Shown here in pieces: positions 22,201-32,273 of a stretch of 64,000 bases of DNA. The position numbers and the translations under genes are program-made. Below the pieces are notes generated by a model. It saw only the letters and a list, made by a program, of their open reading frames with translations. It ran no database searches and was not told where the DNA came from. Origin of the DNA: Neoscytalidium dimidiatum (taxonomy: Eukaryota; Ascomycota; Dothideomycetes; Botryosphaeriales; Botryosphaeriaceae); assembly GCA_037367355.1 (NCBI GenBank), contig CM074704.1, positions 1,550,001 to 1,614,000 on the forward strand. The letters run 5' to 3'. Position 1 is the stretch's first letter, and every line of letters begins with the position of its first letter.

Positions 22201-23111
22201 CTGGACGCGCTCCACATGCCCACAACAGCATCAAAGTAAACTTGGCAGATTGGCAAAGAGGAGATGACGTTTTCGGCGGGCCTGGTGACATCTCCGACAA
22301 GGTGTGGGCTTTGGTGGAAGCGTGTCGACGGGATACGACGAAAGAGCCAAAGCACGAACCATGCCGATTCTGTGGGAACATCTGCCCTAATTGGAAGAAG
22401 CTCACGGTACACCTCGCGAAGCACCTGGAGCAGATCAGCCTGCCGATCCTTCCGTTGGTTGAGAATAAGCAACTCAGTGCTGATAGCATCATCAGCCCTG
22501 TCGAGAAGTCGCAGCCACATCGGGCCCGGGCCAGTTCTTCAGCCACTCCCAGCAATACTTCCAAATACAAGCAGAATCTTAGCATCAGCTCGAGCTACTC
22601 GAGCTACAATCAGGAAGCCACTTCGTCGGCAATTTCGACGGCCATGCACTCGTACCCACCTCCGCAAATGCAAAACTACCGGGCTCAAGCCCAGCCTCAG
22701 CAGCAGGCTCCGGCGGCACCGTACAACAGTAACGAGGTTGCATCGAGTTTTGCTATACGGTCGTACCCGGGGCTAGCTGCGACAAGCGGCCTGCACGGGC
22801 AGAATCGGCTGGACCCCAACCAGTATACTTCGAACGGGTACCCCCAATCAATCACACCTGTCACGGACTTCGCCCAAGCTGGGCAGGTCTTTCACTCCCC
22901 AGTCGAAGCCGGACCCTTTGGCAACGACTTGCCACCGAACCTGTATGCTTACAACGGGCCGATGGGCACAGACTTCGGTGGAGGCATGTCAATGACGGGC
23001 AACATGCAAAGCGAGCAGATCAATGGTGGAGGCCGCTTTCAGGCTGGACAATACCAGCAGATACCGTCGTCATATCCGAGGCAACAGCAGGGCTACCCCT
23101 ATCCGGATTGA
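19224..23111 (+). CDS. Large C2H2 zinc-finger protein, probable transcription factor
   Basis: An intronless protein of 1295 residues. The first in-frame ATG (MSLVGPVIPVQSN) is at 19224; upstream codons in the frame lack an ATG. Residues 1-880 are largely disordered, rich in Ser/Asn/Pro, with basic and acidic blocks. The finger region spans about 900-1075: CPLCFKVKKFFKPSDWTKH, then CTFPNCGEPMSFKRKADWVRH, CNRQGCGHTCYRKDNFVQH, and after a linker CRFCGNICPNWKKLTVHLAKH. The C-terminus is Gln/Pro/Tyr-rich, as in activation or condensate-forming domains. Ascomycetes have several such long-leader multi-finger proteins. DNA target unknown. The gene is followed on the same strand by another C2H2 gene at 24472. 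Confidence 0.88.
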   Translation: MSLVGPVIPVQSNKNAHDHSDIMNDFLAASSSDEAHRKQSSRPSHSRSRSAHSNASHHSAAEEMAAHLSMRSQDAATMGLQPPNFSQTQHTKPNNHYQDTQAAQPSFSASGNNMSPSISSYHEHTTPETFLSDHGYTDISQYTTPGFDDDLLDAQMNMSFLTVDAMSSFNTNFQNGSAVSQNSSGPSSVNASNNNNLLAPDFTTTYGSTHLMSPSLTTHSSPGSSTECLSNPTLISAPTKHGGTVPSSLTPGMKEQSHGMSIPEQQRSPALTASPGDNFLEVPNDRSGANFSSPVVRIENFSRDESPARPSGDRGLGTKRSGNHLSPHDLEESDEDDPGRSFAQEVPIRTIPVGPPVRGEDGSWLRSTTSGHAGISPEDRNDMKDIYVPTLKEQEDQRLMEEKNQDVAEWLTKNDVGSEAGDPDTRPRRKKLSATGRRRARSTNDIMSRRQDGLGLQFPHFKVPGPGLHINVESEEEEPDPSDEEDEASTPGSPPAFIQMDNAQEEGSYFPPVPRHDQDASLPSHVRPWRDAPRPTEPSEVKYQPDTSNAAMMKFHQRARDLETASLAATLGSARRRSESEIGSVFHASGISKNIGPVADADKPKEKTRVRKGSLLDNLKRHPTNLLKRKGSHPSHPSQLSASSPSPPVLSLETKINEPPKRTGSWGRSKSPRPDGSPTALFKDHGSLAPFTYAKNAIRRSRSRSDIGSKTPGLSELMRTHGGPPTLSLVTPANEANVPDPSLRGAEGSGDEEDGDFNEMGGFTMNLKVRTDPIIPTIEGFRSHARLLNPRLDEYMVERIAQEQNRRYKKLLDLKVKHLKAIKEKNCASKGYCTALGGQSKILPPKNNNKDGEAPFAGFQIVVSSEDEIDPSEEGTIIPKPLPAGFPVPPVKRMPAEFECPLCFKVKKFFKPSDWTKHVYEDLQPFTCTFPNCGEPMSFKRKADWVRHENERHRQLENWYCNRQGCGHTCYRKDNFVQHLVREHKVPEPKARTGRAPHAHNSIKVNLADWQRGDDVFGGPGDISDKVWALVEACRRDTTKEPKHEPCRFCGNICPNWKKLTVHLAKHLEQISLPILPLVENKQLSADSIISPVEKSQPHRARASSSATPSNTSKYKQNLSISSSYSSYNQEATSSAISTAMHSYPPPQMQNYRAQAQPQQQAPAAPYNSNEVASSFAIRSYPGLAATSGLHGQNRLDPNQYTSNGYPQSITPVTDFAQAGQVFHSPVEAGPFGNDLPPNLYAYNGPMGTDFGGGMSMTGNMQSEQINGGGRFQAGQYQQIPSSYPRQQQGYPYPD
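22157..22182 (+). other. Perfect 11-bp hairpin with GTGA loop inside coding sequence
   Basis: The arms GCACCTTGTGC (22157-22167) and GCACAAGGTGC (22172-22182) are exact reverse complements, separated by GTGA, a GNRA-type tetraloop in RNA. It lies in the third zinc finger of the 1295-residue C2H2 protein (QHLVREHKVP). The structure is seen directly; any role is inference. Confidence 0.85.
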
Positions 23112-24471
23112 TGACGAATTTTGGATTATGTGTTTGCGGCGTACGAAGAGTTGTTTCTCGTCCAGAGCAGCAGAGAAATGGGGCGGATTTTGGGTGTTTT
23201 GGTTGGCTGGTGTCTTTTGATATCCCCGGGGCTCGAAATATGTACATTTCCTTTCTTGACGGCCGTGCTTTGCGGAAAGACATGGGGTGTTTGTAGAGAA
23301 AATTACTTTTTATTTTTTTTTAACCCCCTTCTCCTTCTCATCGACCAGGGGTGCATGACGCGAGCTGACGGACAGGCATTCCTGGGAGTGAGGTGCGGAG
23401 GACGAGGGGCGGGCGCGCATTCGGTAGGTTATCCGGGGGCGGGCTCGATTACGGGATCTCTGGCCCCCATGTACCCGTTGCATCGACGCCGCATTCCGGC
23501 CCCCACCGGCCTAGTGTGCGTTTGGCCCCCAACTGGGACAAGTGCGGCTGTTTCTTCGAAGGTTCGCTGCAGGTACGCTGGTGGTTGCAAATCTGGCGCC
23601 TGTCGCAGGTGGCTGCGTGGTGAGAGCGCGCGGGCCGGCAGCTGGTCGTGAGCGGCAAGCTGCAGAGAGTGTGACATCCAGGCTCTTGCTGGGGCATCCA
23701 TCATATGACGCAGCGACATGTCTGGAGGGCATGGCAGTAGTCTGGCTGCACGCAGCCAACTAGCAAGCGAGCACTGCCCCTCGGCGCTCAGCCCAGGAGC
23801 CAGGCCTCGCACTGCGACATGGTCCCGGTGCCGACTGGCTCTCAACACGCACACACATTCGTGGGAATAGGCAGCAGGCAGCAAGGCTTCTTCTTATGGC
23901 TGGCTGGCTGCCTGCCTGCGCGCCGCCGCCGCCAGCGGCCGTCACCCGTCACCCGTCATCCTAGCGCCATCAGCATGCATGTGTGTCTCCTTCCCGGCTG
24001 AGATCTGCCTCTGCGCTTTTCTTTTTCTGCCTGCAGCTGCACAACCCATCTTGCACAGCCGTCGCATCGAGCAACCCACGCCCGCCCTTTTTCGTCACAC
24101 CGGCCTCCCGCCCGACCCGCCCCAGACCTCTGCTTCCAGTGCACCCGCCCAGACGTCAGCTTGCGAGCAGGCGGTGAACGCGGCGAAAAGTACTAATGCA
24201 AGAACGCCGTCCCAGGCGCCTCGACACTGCTCCCCGCACAAACCACGGCCCGTCGTGCGAGGCTGACCCCAACCTCCTTCGACCCTCTTTCATGGCTCTT
24301 GCGCCTTACCGCTCTGCTTCCCCCAGCCACCAGCGTGGCGGAGTCTTTACACTCCTACCCTAGAGAAATGTTAGTTTTGGCCAAGCCCCACGCCCGAGTG
24401 ACGTCGCCGACGGCTGTCTGGAGCACCACCACCACCTGTGTTGAGCGCGCTGATGAATATGCAGTCCGCAC
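23112..24471. other. Intergenic region between two tandem C2H2 genes
   Basis: A 1.36-kb interval, GC-rich, with T-rich stretches near 23308-23323 and TGGC/TGCC tetramer repeats about 23897-23917. Its open frames show no domain. The promoter and leader of the downstream C2H2 gene must lie here. An ATG at 24453 opens an upstream frame overlapping the main start. Confidence 0.55.
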
Positions 24472-27400
24472 ATGTCGCAGACCGGCTACCAATCATACCC
24501 GGCCTACGAGCCTGGAGAAACCGTACGTAGTGCTTCTTCTGCACCCTCTGCGTACATCCGTTGACGCCTCCCAGTACTTCAATGGCTCGATAGACCCCGC
24601 GGCGCGCTCTTTTGACGCACGCACAGGCACCCAGCAAGCAGCCGTCAAGCAATTGCAGCCCGCCATCCAAGGAATCTTGGATGGTCCTCATGATGCGAGG
24701 CACTCAATACCGCCAAGACCATTTGATACTTACACCTATCCCGGCTATGAAGCCTCCTTCCACGCCACATCGTCCTCGATTGACCAGAATCTGCAGGTGT
24801 TGCTGAGTGGCCACAGACCTTATGCTTCTTCACGCGACACCAGCGGGGCTTATTCCAATCCCATTGCCAGCTTCTACAATGACGCCGATGGGCCGTGGAA
24901 CAGTCTCCGCGCCACTAGCCAGGCCCGGAGCTCAGCTCCCGCGGCTGCTGTGACCATGTCAATGCCTAATCTGGACTATCCCAGTTACAGAGATGCTCCA
25001 GCATCCGAGATATCAGACTCTGGGTACGCATCTCAAGCCGCAGCTTCACAGTCCATCGTAAACACAGAGCCGACCGACTACAGCAGAGAGTGTGGCGATT
25101 TGCCTGTGCAAGAGAACAATTTCTCATTTACTGCCGCTTCGAGTAGCTCCTCCCCTTATGATCTCCAGTCTTTGGCTACCCGCAATGCCGACGAGCCTGA
25201 CTCAAGGTCGGCCCTTCGGCCAAGACCTGGCCAGAGCCCTCTCTTGTGCACTAGATGTGGGGAAACATCAAAGTGTCCGTCGGACTTCAAGTGCGTACTT
25301 GGCTGTAGCATTCCATACACTCACTCCTTGCTGACCAGGCAAAAAAAAAAATTAATAGGAAGCATCAACTCAAGCATGATAAGCCTTGGAAATGCGATCA
25401 ACCCGACTGCTCACGTAAAGACGGTTTCACTACTGTCAATGACTTGAACAGGCACAAGAAGAGTGTGCACAAAATCGCCTCCACAACTAAATCCTACAGA
25501 TGCGTTGCCGACAGGTGTAAGAATAAAGACAAGCTGTGGCCAAGGTTGGACAACTTCAAGCAACATATCCAAAGAATGCACAAAGACCAAGACGAACAAG
25601 ATTTGATCAAGCGGTATGCATTCTCGGATCCCTGACACACATTTTACTCAGCCCTGACTCGGACAGTTCGCAAACATTCGGAACACTGGCACCTGCCGCT
25701 TCCTTCTTGGCTCGTGCAGATTCTACGTCGCAGATGAACAAAACCTTGGCCGGGATTGACTCCAAGAGGGGTGATTTGGATATAGCCCACCCAAACCGCG
25801 CAACAGAGCCGGCCCTTGATCAAGATAAGAACAATGAGAGTTCTGCCGACCTTATCGCTGACCTAAAGACTTCGTTCTTGCCCGGTTACCAGGAGCCGCG
25901 TGAATGGAATCAGAGCCAATCCAAGACGTACTCAGGTGGGTCCGTCCGGTCGGCTCAGCTTTCAGAAGACCACAAGTCAGCCCAGAATGGTCATCCCGAT
26001 GCACCGAAGCTAAGGGAATTAGCCGATGCCGCAACTGCCAGGCACGCAGGCTCCCGGAACGGATCCAGATCAGGCTCTTCGAAGAAGCACTCAGCCAAGC
26101 GGGCATCTGAAGCGGACCATCCTGAGAAACGTATGCTTGTAGATTTCTGCGATAGGCTTACCCTAAGCATCACCAATAATCCTAACAACGAGTCGCTAGA
26201 CAAGGCCGTCTTGCGTGCTGTTATGGAGAACTCGGAGAATTTGAACATCATTACACCCGCCAGTGATCCTAACGACTCTATTGCGACGATAAATTGGAAT
26301 GCAAAGAATGCCGATAGGCCCCCACCTGGCTCAGAAGGGCTGAATGGGACGGAAACTACCATGAGCACGGCGGAGGTCCGGAAGAGCCTCGCCGCCGCCT
26401 CCAAGGACATGAGAAATGTCGTTGTAATACGGGACGATAAAGCCAATGGCAGGAATGACAAGTCACATGGTGTCCGATGCAAACACTGCGGGAAGCTACT
26501 ACCACGCAATTGCGACTTAAAGTATGCCCATACCTCTAAGAAATATCATCGCACCACCTTATGTCCTACTCAATTCGAATCCTCAAACAAACGCTGACAA
26601 TTGTAACAGCAAGCACGAAAAGCGTCATACTCGCCCCTATGGCTGCACCTTTTCTAAATGCTTCAAAATGTTCGGCAGCAAGAGCGACTGGAAACGCCAT
26701 GAGGAAACTCTGCACTATCATTACGAGATGTGGCGCTGCGAATGCCCACGGTTGCCTTCCGCGGAGACAGATACAACCGCAGCGGACGTCTCCAACACCA
26801 AAGCTGCTGTCTGTGCAGAAGTCTTCTGGGACGTACCAGGCTTCTCGTGCCACCTCCGAGATACGCACGGCTTGGCCTCGGCAGCCATTGAAACCGAGGT
26901 CCAAATCCGCAAGCTTAACCGCAACATACAGTATCGCTTCTGGTGCGGATTCTGCCAGGCAATTGTGCCACTCAAGCAGGTGATAGGGAAAAGGGCGTGG
27001 GATGAACGGTTCAATCATATCGACGGCCATTTCAAACTAGGACTGAGAACGCTGGACTGGCTTGACGTGGAGACAAATAAATTCAAGAAAGACATGGAGC
27101 GCGAAGGTAAAAAGGACGATCTTAGGGATGATGCGACGGTTACGAGTGCTGAGAGCGAATGCTCTACTGACGCAGCACCGACCGAAGGGGAAAGAATTGA
27201 TGGGGATGGGCCAATGAGGAGAGCGGCGGAGAAGGCTGGTGCGAGTCTAGTGATTCTGGCCGCAATGAAGCATGGTGGAACGAAGCGAGTGAGGGAGGCA
27301 AGTGAAGGGGAAGGAGAGGATAGCGGTGAAGTGGATGCGACGGGCCAGCCGAGGAGGAAGCGCAGAAGAGGGGAGACTCTATTTTTCTGCGTAAGCGCCC

Positions 27401-27670
27401 AATTTCATATCGAACGCCCTTCTTCGCGTTCCTCAGTCCTCTGCATTCTCGCAAGCGATCTCACATTATGCTTTCAGGTTGCTGATAACTAATGGTATGA
27501 GACAGTGCGGCTGCAATCAAGGTCCCTTCGCCTGGTCTCTCTACCAGAGCTGCCTCCACTGCGAGCATGAGTTCTGCGAGCGATGCGACCGCAGGAAGCA
27601 CGAGAGGTCGGCTGAGGAAGAGTCCGTCGACTATAATATCTGGCACCACGTCATCGGTACTGGGCTATGA
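24472..27670 (+). CDS. Multi-exon C2H2 zinc-finger protein with Cys-rich C-terminus
   Basis: Exons: 24472-24522, 24575-25290, 25359-25613, 25667-26521 (or 25652-26521), 26610-27390 and 27506-27670; about 940 residues. Starts MSQTGYQSYPAYEPGET. Finger region 1 spans exons 2-3: CTRCGETSKCPSDFKKHQLKH, CDQPDCSRKDGFTTVNDLNRH, then CVADRCKNKDKLW...HIQRMH. Finger region 2 spans exons 4-5: CKHCGKLLPRNCDLNKHEKRH, CTFSKCFKMFGSKSDWKRH, and later CGFCQAIVPL. The last exon adds a Cys/His cluster (CCGCNQGP...CLHCEHEFCERC), which might form a small zinc ribbon. Intron 3 is either 38 or 53 bp; the 53-bp form is more normal. A nuclear DNA- or chromatin-binding role is inferred; targets unknown. Confidence 0.8.
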
Positions 27671-29131
27671 TTTCTCTCCTGGTCTTAGGCCATCCTTCAG
27701 GTTGTCTTTTTTTTTCTCTAGGACGAATGCCTATCCCTATTGTCATCAGTCATTACGCCGTTCTCTTGCACGCAATACGCCGTCGAGTATGGATGTACGA
27801 TGGCGCTTTGTTCCCATTCTTCCACTACAGAGGAAACGAACTTGATAAACTTTTGATTGCAGTTACAATATGAGGCAGGAAAAACTAAGAATCGAAACTT
27901 GAATGGAGTATGAACCAAGGACTAGATTTATCACCTTTGTCTTTTACACTCTCTCCCACTTAGATTCCCAGCCCTCTGGAGGATCGTTCTGATTTTGCGT
28001 CTACCTTTTGTCTTCATCTTTCCGCTTCTCGTGATGTCTATACAACAAGGCAGTAGATGTATTATAGATAAGGAAGGGAGAGGTGGTGGTAGTTTTGGCC
28101 TCCTTTCTACCTACTCGAAGCTACACGAGACCATGAACCATCGAACATACTCTTTGAACCAAGAGGCCACGGTGTGGGAATGTAGCAGTCTCTGAAAACG
28201 GGCAACTGCTCTATGTAGCTATCTGTGTTAAAGTGGGCACGACAAGTAACTTGTCTGCTCGTAATAGTTGGGTCCTCAGGCCTTCGTTCCTTCATTTAAC
28301 AGTTCCCTTGATCATAGTAAGCTTGTAATCTCTGCTCTTCAATTATCTGACCTTGGTCGCTGCCACGCTGCCTGGTCTGAGAGGAGGACGACAGACACTG
28401 TGGACGGGGCTGGCGAAAAAGGAGGGAGGTAGAGGGGAAGGGATGTTTTCACACCAGCAAAATCTCCCGCTCTGCTCCTTCGTTCGGCCAGTATCTAAAC
28501 ATCGTACCCGTACAAGAGGCAGCTTACCAACATGCACCATGAAGAGTTTTGTGTGTGTGCTGGCCACCAACACCCCCCCGGACGGGGGCGGGGGGCGGGG
28601 GGACTCGGTTGGTTGGGGTAGGGGGTGCGGCCCGAAAACAGTACTCGGCCCTTAGTAGGATATCAACCCAGCATCAAGCACATAGAGAAAAGCATCTCGC
28701 CGCAACCAAACAATATATTCATACACCCGAGAACAGTAATCGGGTATGTAAAATCTGCGTCTCATGATGCCCCGTTTTTACGTATAGACACAAAATCGAG
28801 TTGAAATGCCGCCATTCCCCCTTTCCCCCCTTTCCCCCACAATATAAACCGCCCACATCTTTTCTGGAGGGGAAAACAGCCAAAACGCCATTGTCTCTGT
28901 CCCACAAGTTCCCTCAATAGACATCAGTAGAGAAGGGGAAGTGCCGCCCATCAAAAAGAAAAAGGGTAAGATGCTTTGACCATCATAATCGATCATCCGC
29001 TTGACTAGAGAAAAAAAAAAGACAATCCACAACGCCGGACGCTGGTGTGCCATGCAACGCTTCTCATTTACAAAGGACCTCGCATCAATAAGGACAAAAG
29101 AGGAAATATATACCCGGGTGAGGAGGCCCCT
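27671..29131. other. Convergent intergenic region with G-rich tract
   Basis: A 1.46-kb interval between the 3' ends of the C2H2 gene and the Dep1-like gene, more AT-rich than its surroundings. It contains a strong G-run cluster at 28584-28625. No gene, tRNA or transposon remnant was recognised. Confidence 0.55.
28573..28625 (+). other. C-run followed by G-run cluster, possible G-quadruplex
   Basis: A run of seven C, then G5-C-G6-C-G6, GG, GG, GGGG and GGGGG with short spacers. The plus strand has at least four runs of three or more G within 45 bases, the formal quadruplex pattern. It could also pair with the C-run as a hairpin. Confidence 0.7.
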
Positions 29132-31792
29132 TTAGCGGAAGAGTCCACCTCCCACCATCCCCGTACGCTGCGTCATGGCCGCACGCTGGAGCTGCTCGCC
29201 CGCATCTTCGTCTTTGATTGTACTGGTTGAGGATCCTTCAGCCGCGGGCTGCGCGCCTGGGATACTGCCGAGATGGGACATCAACGACGGGTTGTCGTAG
29301 ATGTTATGGGCGTGGTGAGAGTCGTGTTGGAGCGCCTCGCGTGGAGGATGTGATCCCGGGCGTATCGGGGTATCGACTGGGGCATGCTTCTCCTGGTTCC
29401 GGATTCCGGCATGCTTCAATTGGACTGTCGGGGAATCGTACGCGTCGCGTTGAGCGGCAGAGTTCTGCCCGTGTGCAGCAGTGCCGGAAGGAGGGTTCGA
29501 TTGCATATCAATTGTTGATGCTGATCCATTTGGCACTTGAAGATCGATCCTGTCTCGTTGGGCTGCCGGCGTTGCGAAAGGATTACTGACAACGCGTTGC
29601 TGCGGTCCGGTAACATGGTAGTGCGTGTGATTATGCGCACGGTGCTGAGGGTTTGCCCAGGCATTCTGCTCGTAGAACTGCTCCTCGACAGTAGCGTGGT
29701 CGGTGCGCGAAGATTCCGGTAAGCCTGCTAGCCGGGCGGATGGCTGGGTCGGACGACTCTGAATCTGAAGTAGATGTTCAGCCACTTGTTCGAGACTTAT
29801 GTGATGACGAGTAGACTCACTCCCATAGCGGCCAGGTCCTGGTCCATTTCCGGATTTCGAGCAGAAGCAAGGTCGGGTGCAGCGGGGAATCCGACATGCT
29901 TCGCGATGCCAGACAAAATGGAGACCTCCAAATTGTACGCCGTCTGTTGTTGCACTTGCTGCGACCGCTTCGGAGTGAACCTGACCGTGTAGTCCTGGTC
30001 GTTTGTTCCCCAGTACCGCCTCTCTCTTTGTAGTTGCGTGATGCGCTTGTTGCACTCGGTCAGGGTGTTCATGCGAAGCTCTGCAACATCGTGCATGTAC
30101 TGGCCGTGGATCGAGTTGCGCATAGCCACAAACTGCTTCCTTAGTATGTCCCTTTTCAATCCTAACCGCACATCTTCCTGCCGAATCTTCTCATCGCGAC
30201 GCTTGTCGACAGCTTGCAACATGAGGAGGTATTCATGATGGGTCGAGTTGGGTTGTCTTAACTGGTCAAGCTCGAGGGACAGCCGTTCTAGCTGTTCTTC
30301 TAACCGCCTGTCTTCCGATTAGCTTTAAAGCCAAAGGGCCTGCGGGTACCCACCTTTTCTGGAACGTTAAGAACTGCTTCTCAATCTTATTCAACTCCTC
30401 GAGAGCGTTGTGTTTCCGACCGCCTGCCGAACTGTTAGCGCTGGATCCCAAGGGGGCCGGCCCGATCACTGACGCTCTTCTTCGATTACAGCAGTGTCTT
30501 CGCCTTCAAGCTCAGCTTCTTGAGTTTCCTCCTCCTCGGCCTCCACTAGCGAGGTGGTGGCATGTTCTTCATTCTCGCTGGCTTTGCCCTTTTTGCCCTT
30601 TCGTTGACCCTTCTTTGCTTTGGTCTTCTTAGCCCCGGGCGGAATGTCGCTCACCGCTGCTTGGACAACTTCCTCGTTTTCGTCTTCGTCTGCGAGTGGC
30701 TCTTCAGCTGCTTCGACTGGGTGTTCATCTTCTTCCGCAGCAATGTGTTCCTCCACCTCGCCGTCCACTTCCATAGGGTCTCCGTTTATTGCGAAGGGTC
30801 TGGTGGGGCTCGGACGCTTGCGCGCCGGCTGATCGTGGTCCAGATCGTCAGCAATGGATGACAGGGCACTGCTTGATCGCTTGCGCTTGCGGTCGCTTCC
30901 CTCAGCAGTCGCCGAATCTTCAGCTTCGGGCTCGACATTCTGCTTATCGCCAACGATGGCCTCCTCATCCTCTTCACTGAGTTCGTCAGCGTCCGAGTCA
31001 GCTCTCCGTTGGCGGGTAGGCAGAGCAGGGCTTTGGCTGAGATTGTCTTGTTCTACTGTGACAACCTTCGCTAATTTGCTCGGACTCCGACCAGCTTGGC
31101 CTTCCGAACCGTTTATGACGTCTGTAGCCATCCTGGTGAGCTTCCGTGGAGTGTTGTCGATGCGTTCTGTTTCTGCTTCTGAATCGTTCTCTTCCACCGC
31201 CGGAGACGCTGGCGCTCGTAGTTCAGCCTCGTCGCGATCCTCGATGCTCTCCTCGGGCTCGCTGAGGCTGCTCGAACCCTCGTCGCCGGCATCGACAATG
31301 CCTCCGTTGGAAACGACCTCGTGCTCGACCGTTCCATTCGCCTCGGTGGACATTGCTGCCGAAGCTTCGGCCGGGGTGTTGGTTGTGGGGGTGTCTTTGG
31401 CAGTGGAGTTGTTGCGCGGGTGGGGCAAGTCGCGCGGGAGGGGAGGAGACGCGGGCTCGGGCGACTCGAGTGGCTCAGGTGTGGGGGCTTTGGTAGGAAC
31501 TTGAGTAGGAGTGGACTGGCCAGTGTCTGAACGCGAAAAGATGTGTGAGTGATCTTGCTTCTGGCCAGCAGAGTTCAATGACGTGGTAGGCGGTCGCGAC
31601 GATGGGCACACGTGGTACAGGCCCTGGACAGCAGCCCCAGAGCTAACACGCTGCTGGTACGAAGCGATAGAGACGCCTCTGAGGCAGCCGTGAGGTATGA
31701 CGAGTGGAGGGCGACTTACCGGTGGTGGTTGGTGCGCCGGTCTCTGGAGCGGTCTTGGACCTGCTCCTACTGCTCCGCTGCAGCGCGCTCAT
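29132..31792 (-). CDS. DEP1: Sds3/Dep1-like subunit of an Rpd3L-type histone deacetylase
   Basis: Predicted 771 residues from exons 31720-31792, 30474-31526, 30354-30423, 29821-30307 and 29132-29764. The N-terminal half (to about 370) is acidic and disordered with a Lys-rich block. The Sds3-like region lies at about 376-561: HNALEELNKIEKQFLTFQKR, LEQLERLSLELDQL, HHEYLLMLQAVDKRRDEK, then YNLEVSILSGIAKHVGFPAAPD, the family's most characteristic part. The tail is Gln/His/Pro-rich. In yeast, Dep1 and Sds3 scaffold the Rpd3L deacetylase that represses transcription. Dep1 rather than Sds3 is my preference because of the long acidic leader; the family is firm, the paralog less so. Divergent from NOP12. 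Confidence 0.82.
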
Positions 31793-32273
31793 GGTGCGCC
31801 GGTGTCAGCGGCTCACCAGAGGGTACGAAGGATTGCACAGGGTCTAGAAAGGGTCCCTCGGGGGTTGGTGGGCAAAATTGGGTGATTGCGGGTGAAATGC
31901 ACGATCGGCCGTGCGCGCTGTGAGCGGTGCGGGCGTGCCGTTGAGGAGAGCTGGGTTGGGAGGGTGCTGGAAGGCCGATCGGGTGGGGAGACGTGTGCGG
32001 AGAGACGACAAGCAGCGTCTGAGAGTGTGGGCATCAGAAGCTCAGAGGCAGTCGGCGTGGGGGGAGTGGTGGGCTGGCGTGGTGATCTCTGGTCTCGCAG
32101 CTCTGCACTGAGCCGGCCAGGGCACACGGGCTCTGCCCTCAGTCTGCCCGCCCGAAAGCCCGCTAGCGGCTCGTCGGCGACAGAAAAGTCGAAACGCCGA
32201 TCGCCTAGCCCTCCGCGTTTCTCTGCGCGTGCGTGCACCAGCAATTATTTTCCAGCGCGAAACACCTCCCGCC
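31793..32273. promoter_or_regulatory. Divergent promoter region, Dep1-like gene and NOP12
   Basis: The 481 bases between the two start codons. No TATA box or repeat stands out; both promoters are expected here. Confidence 0.5.
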
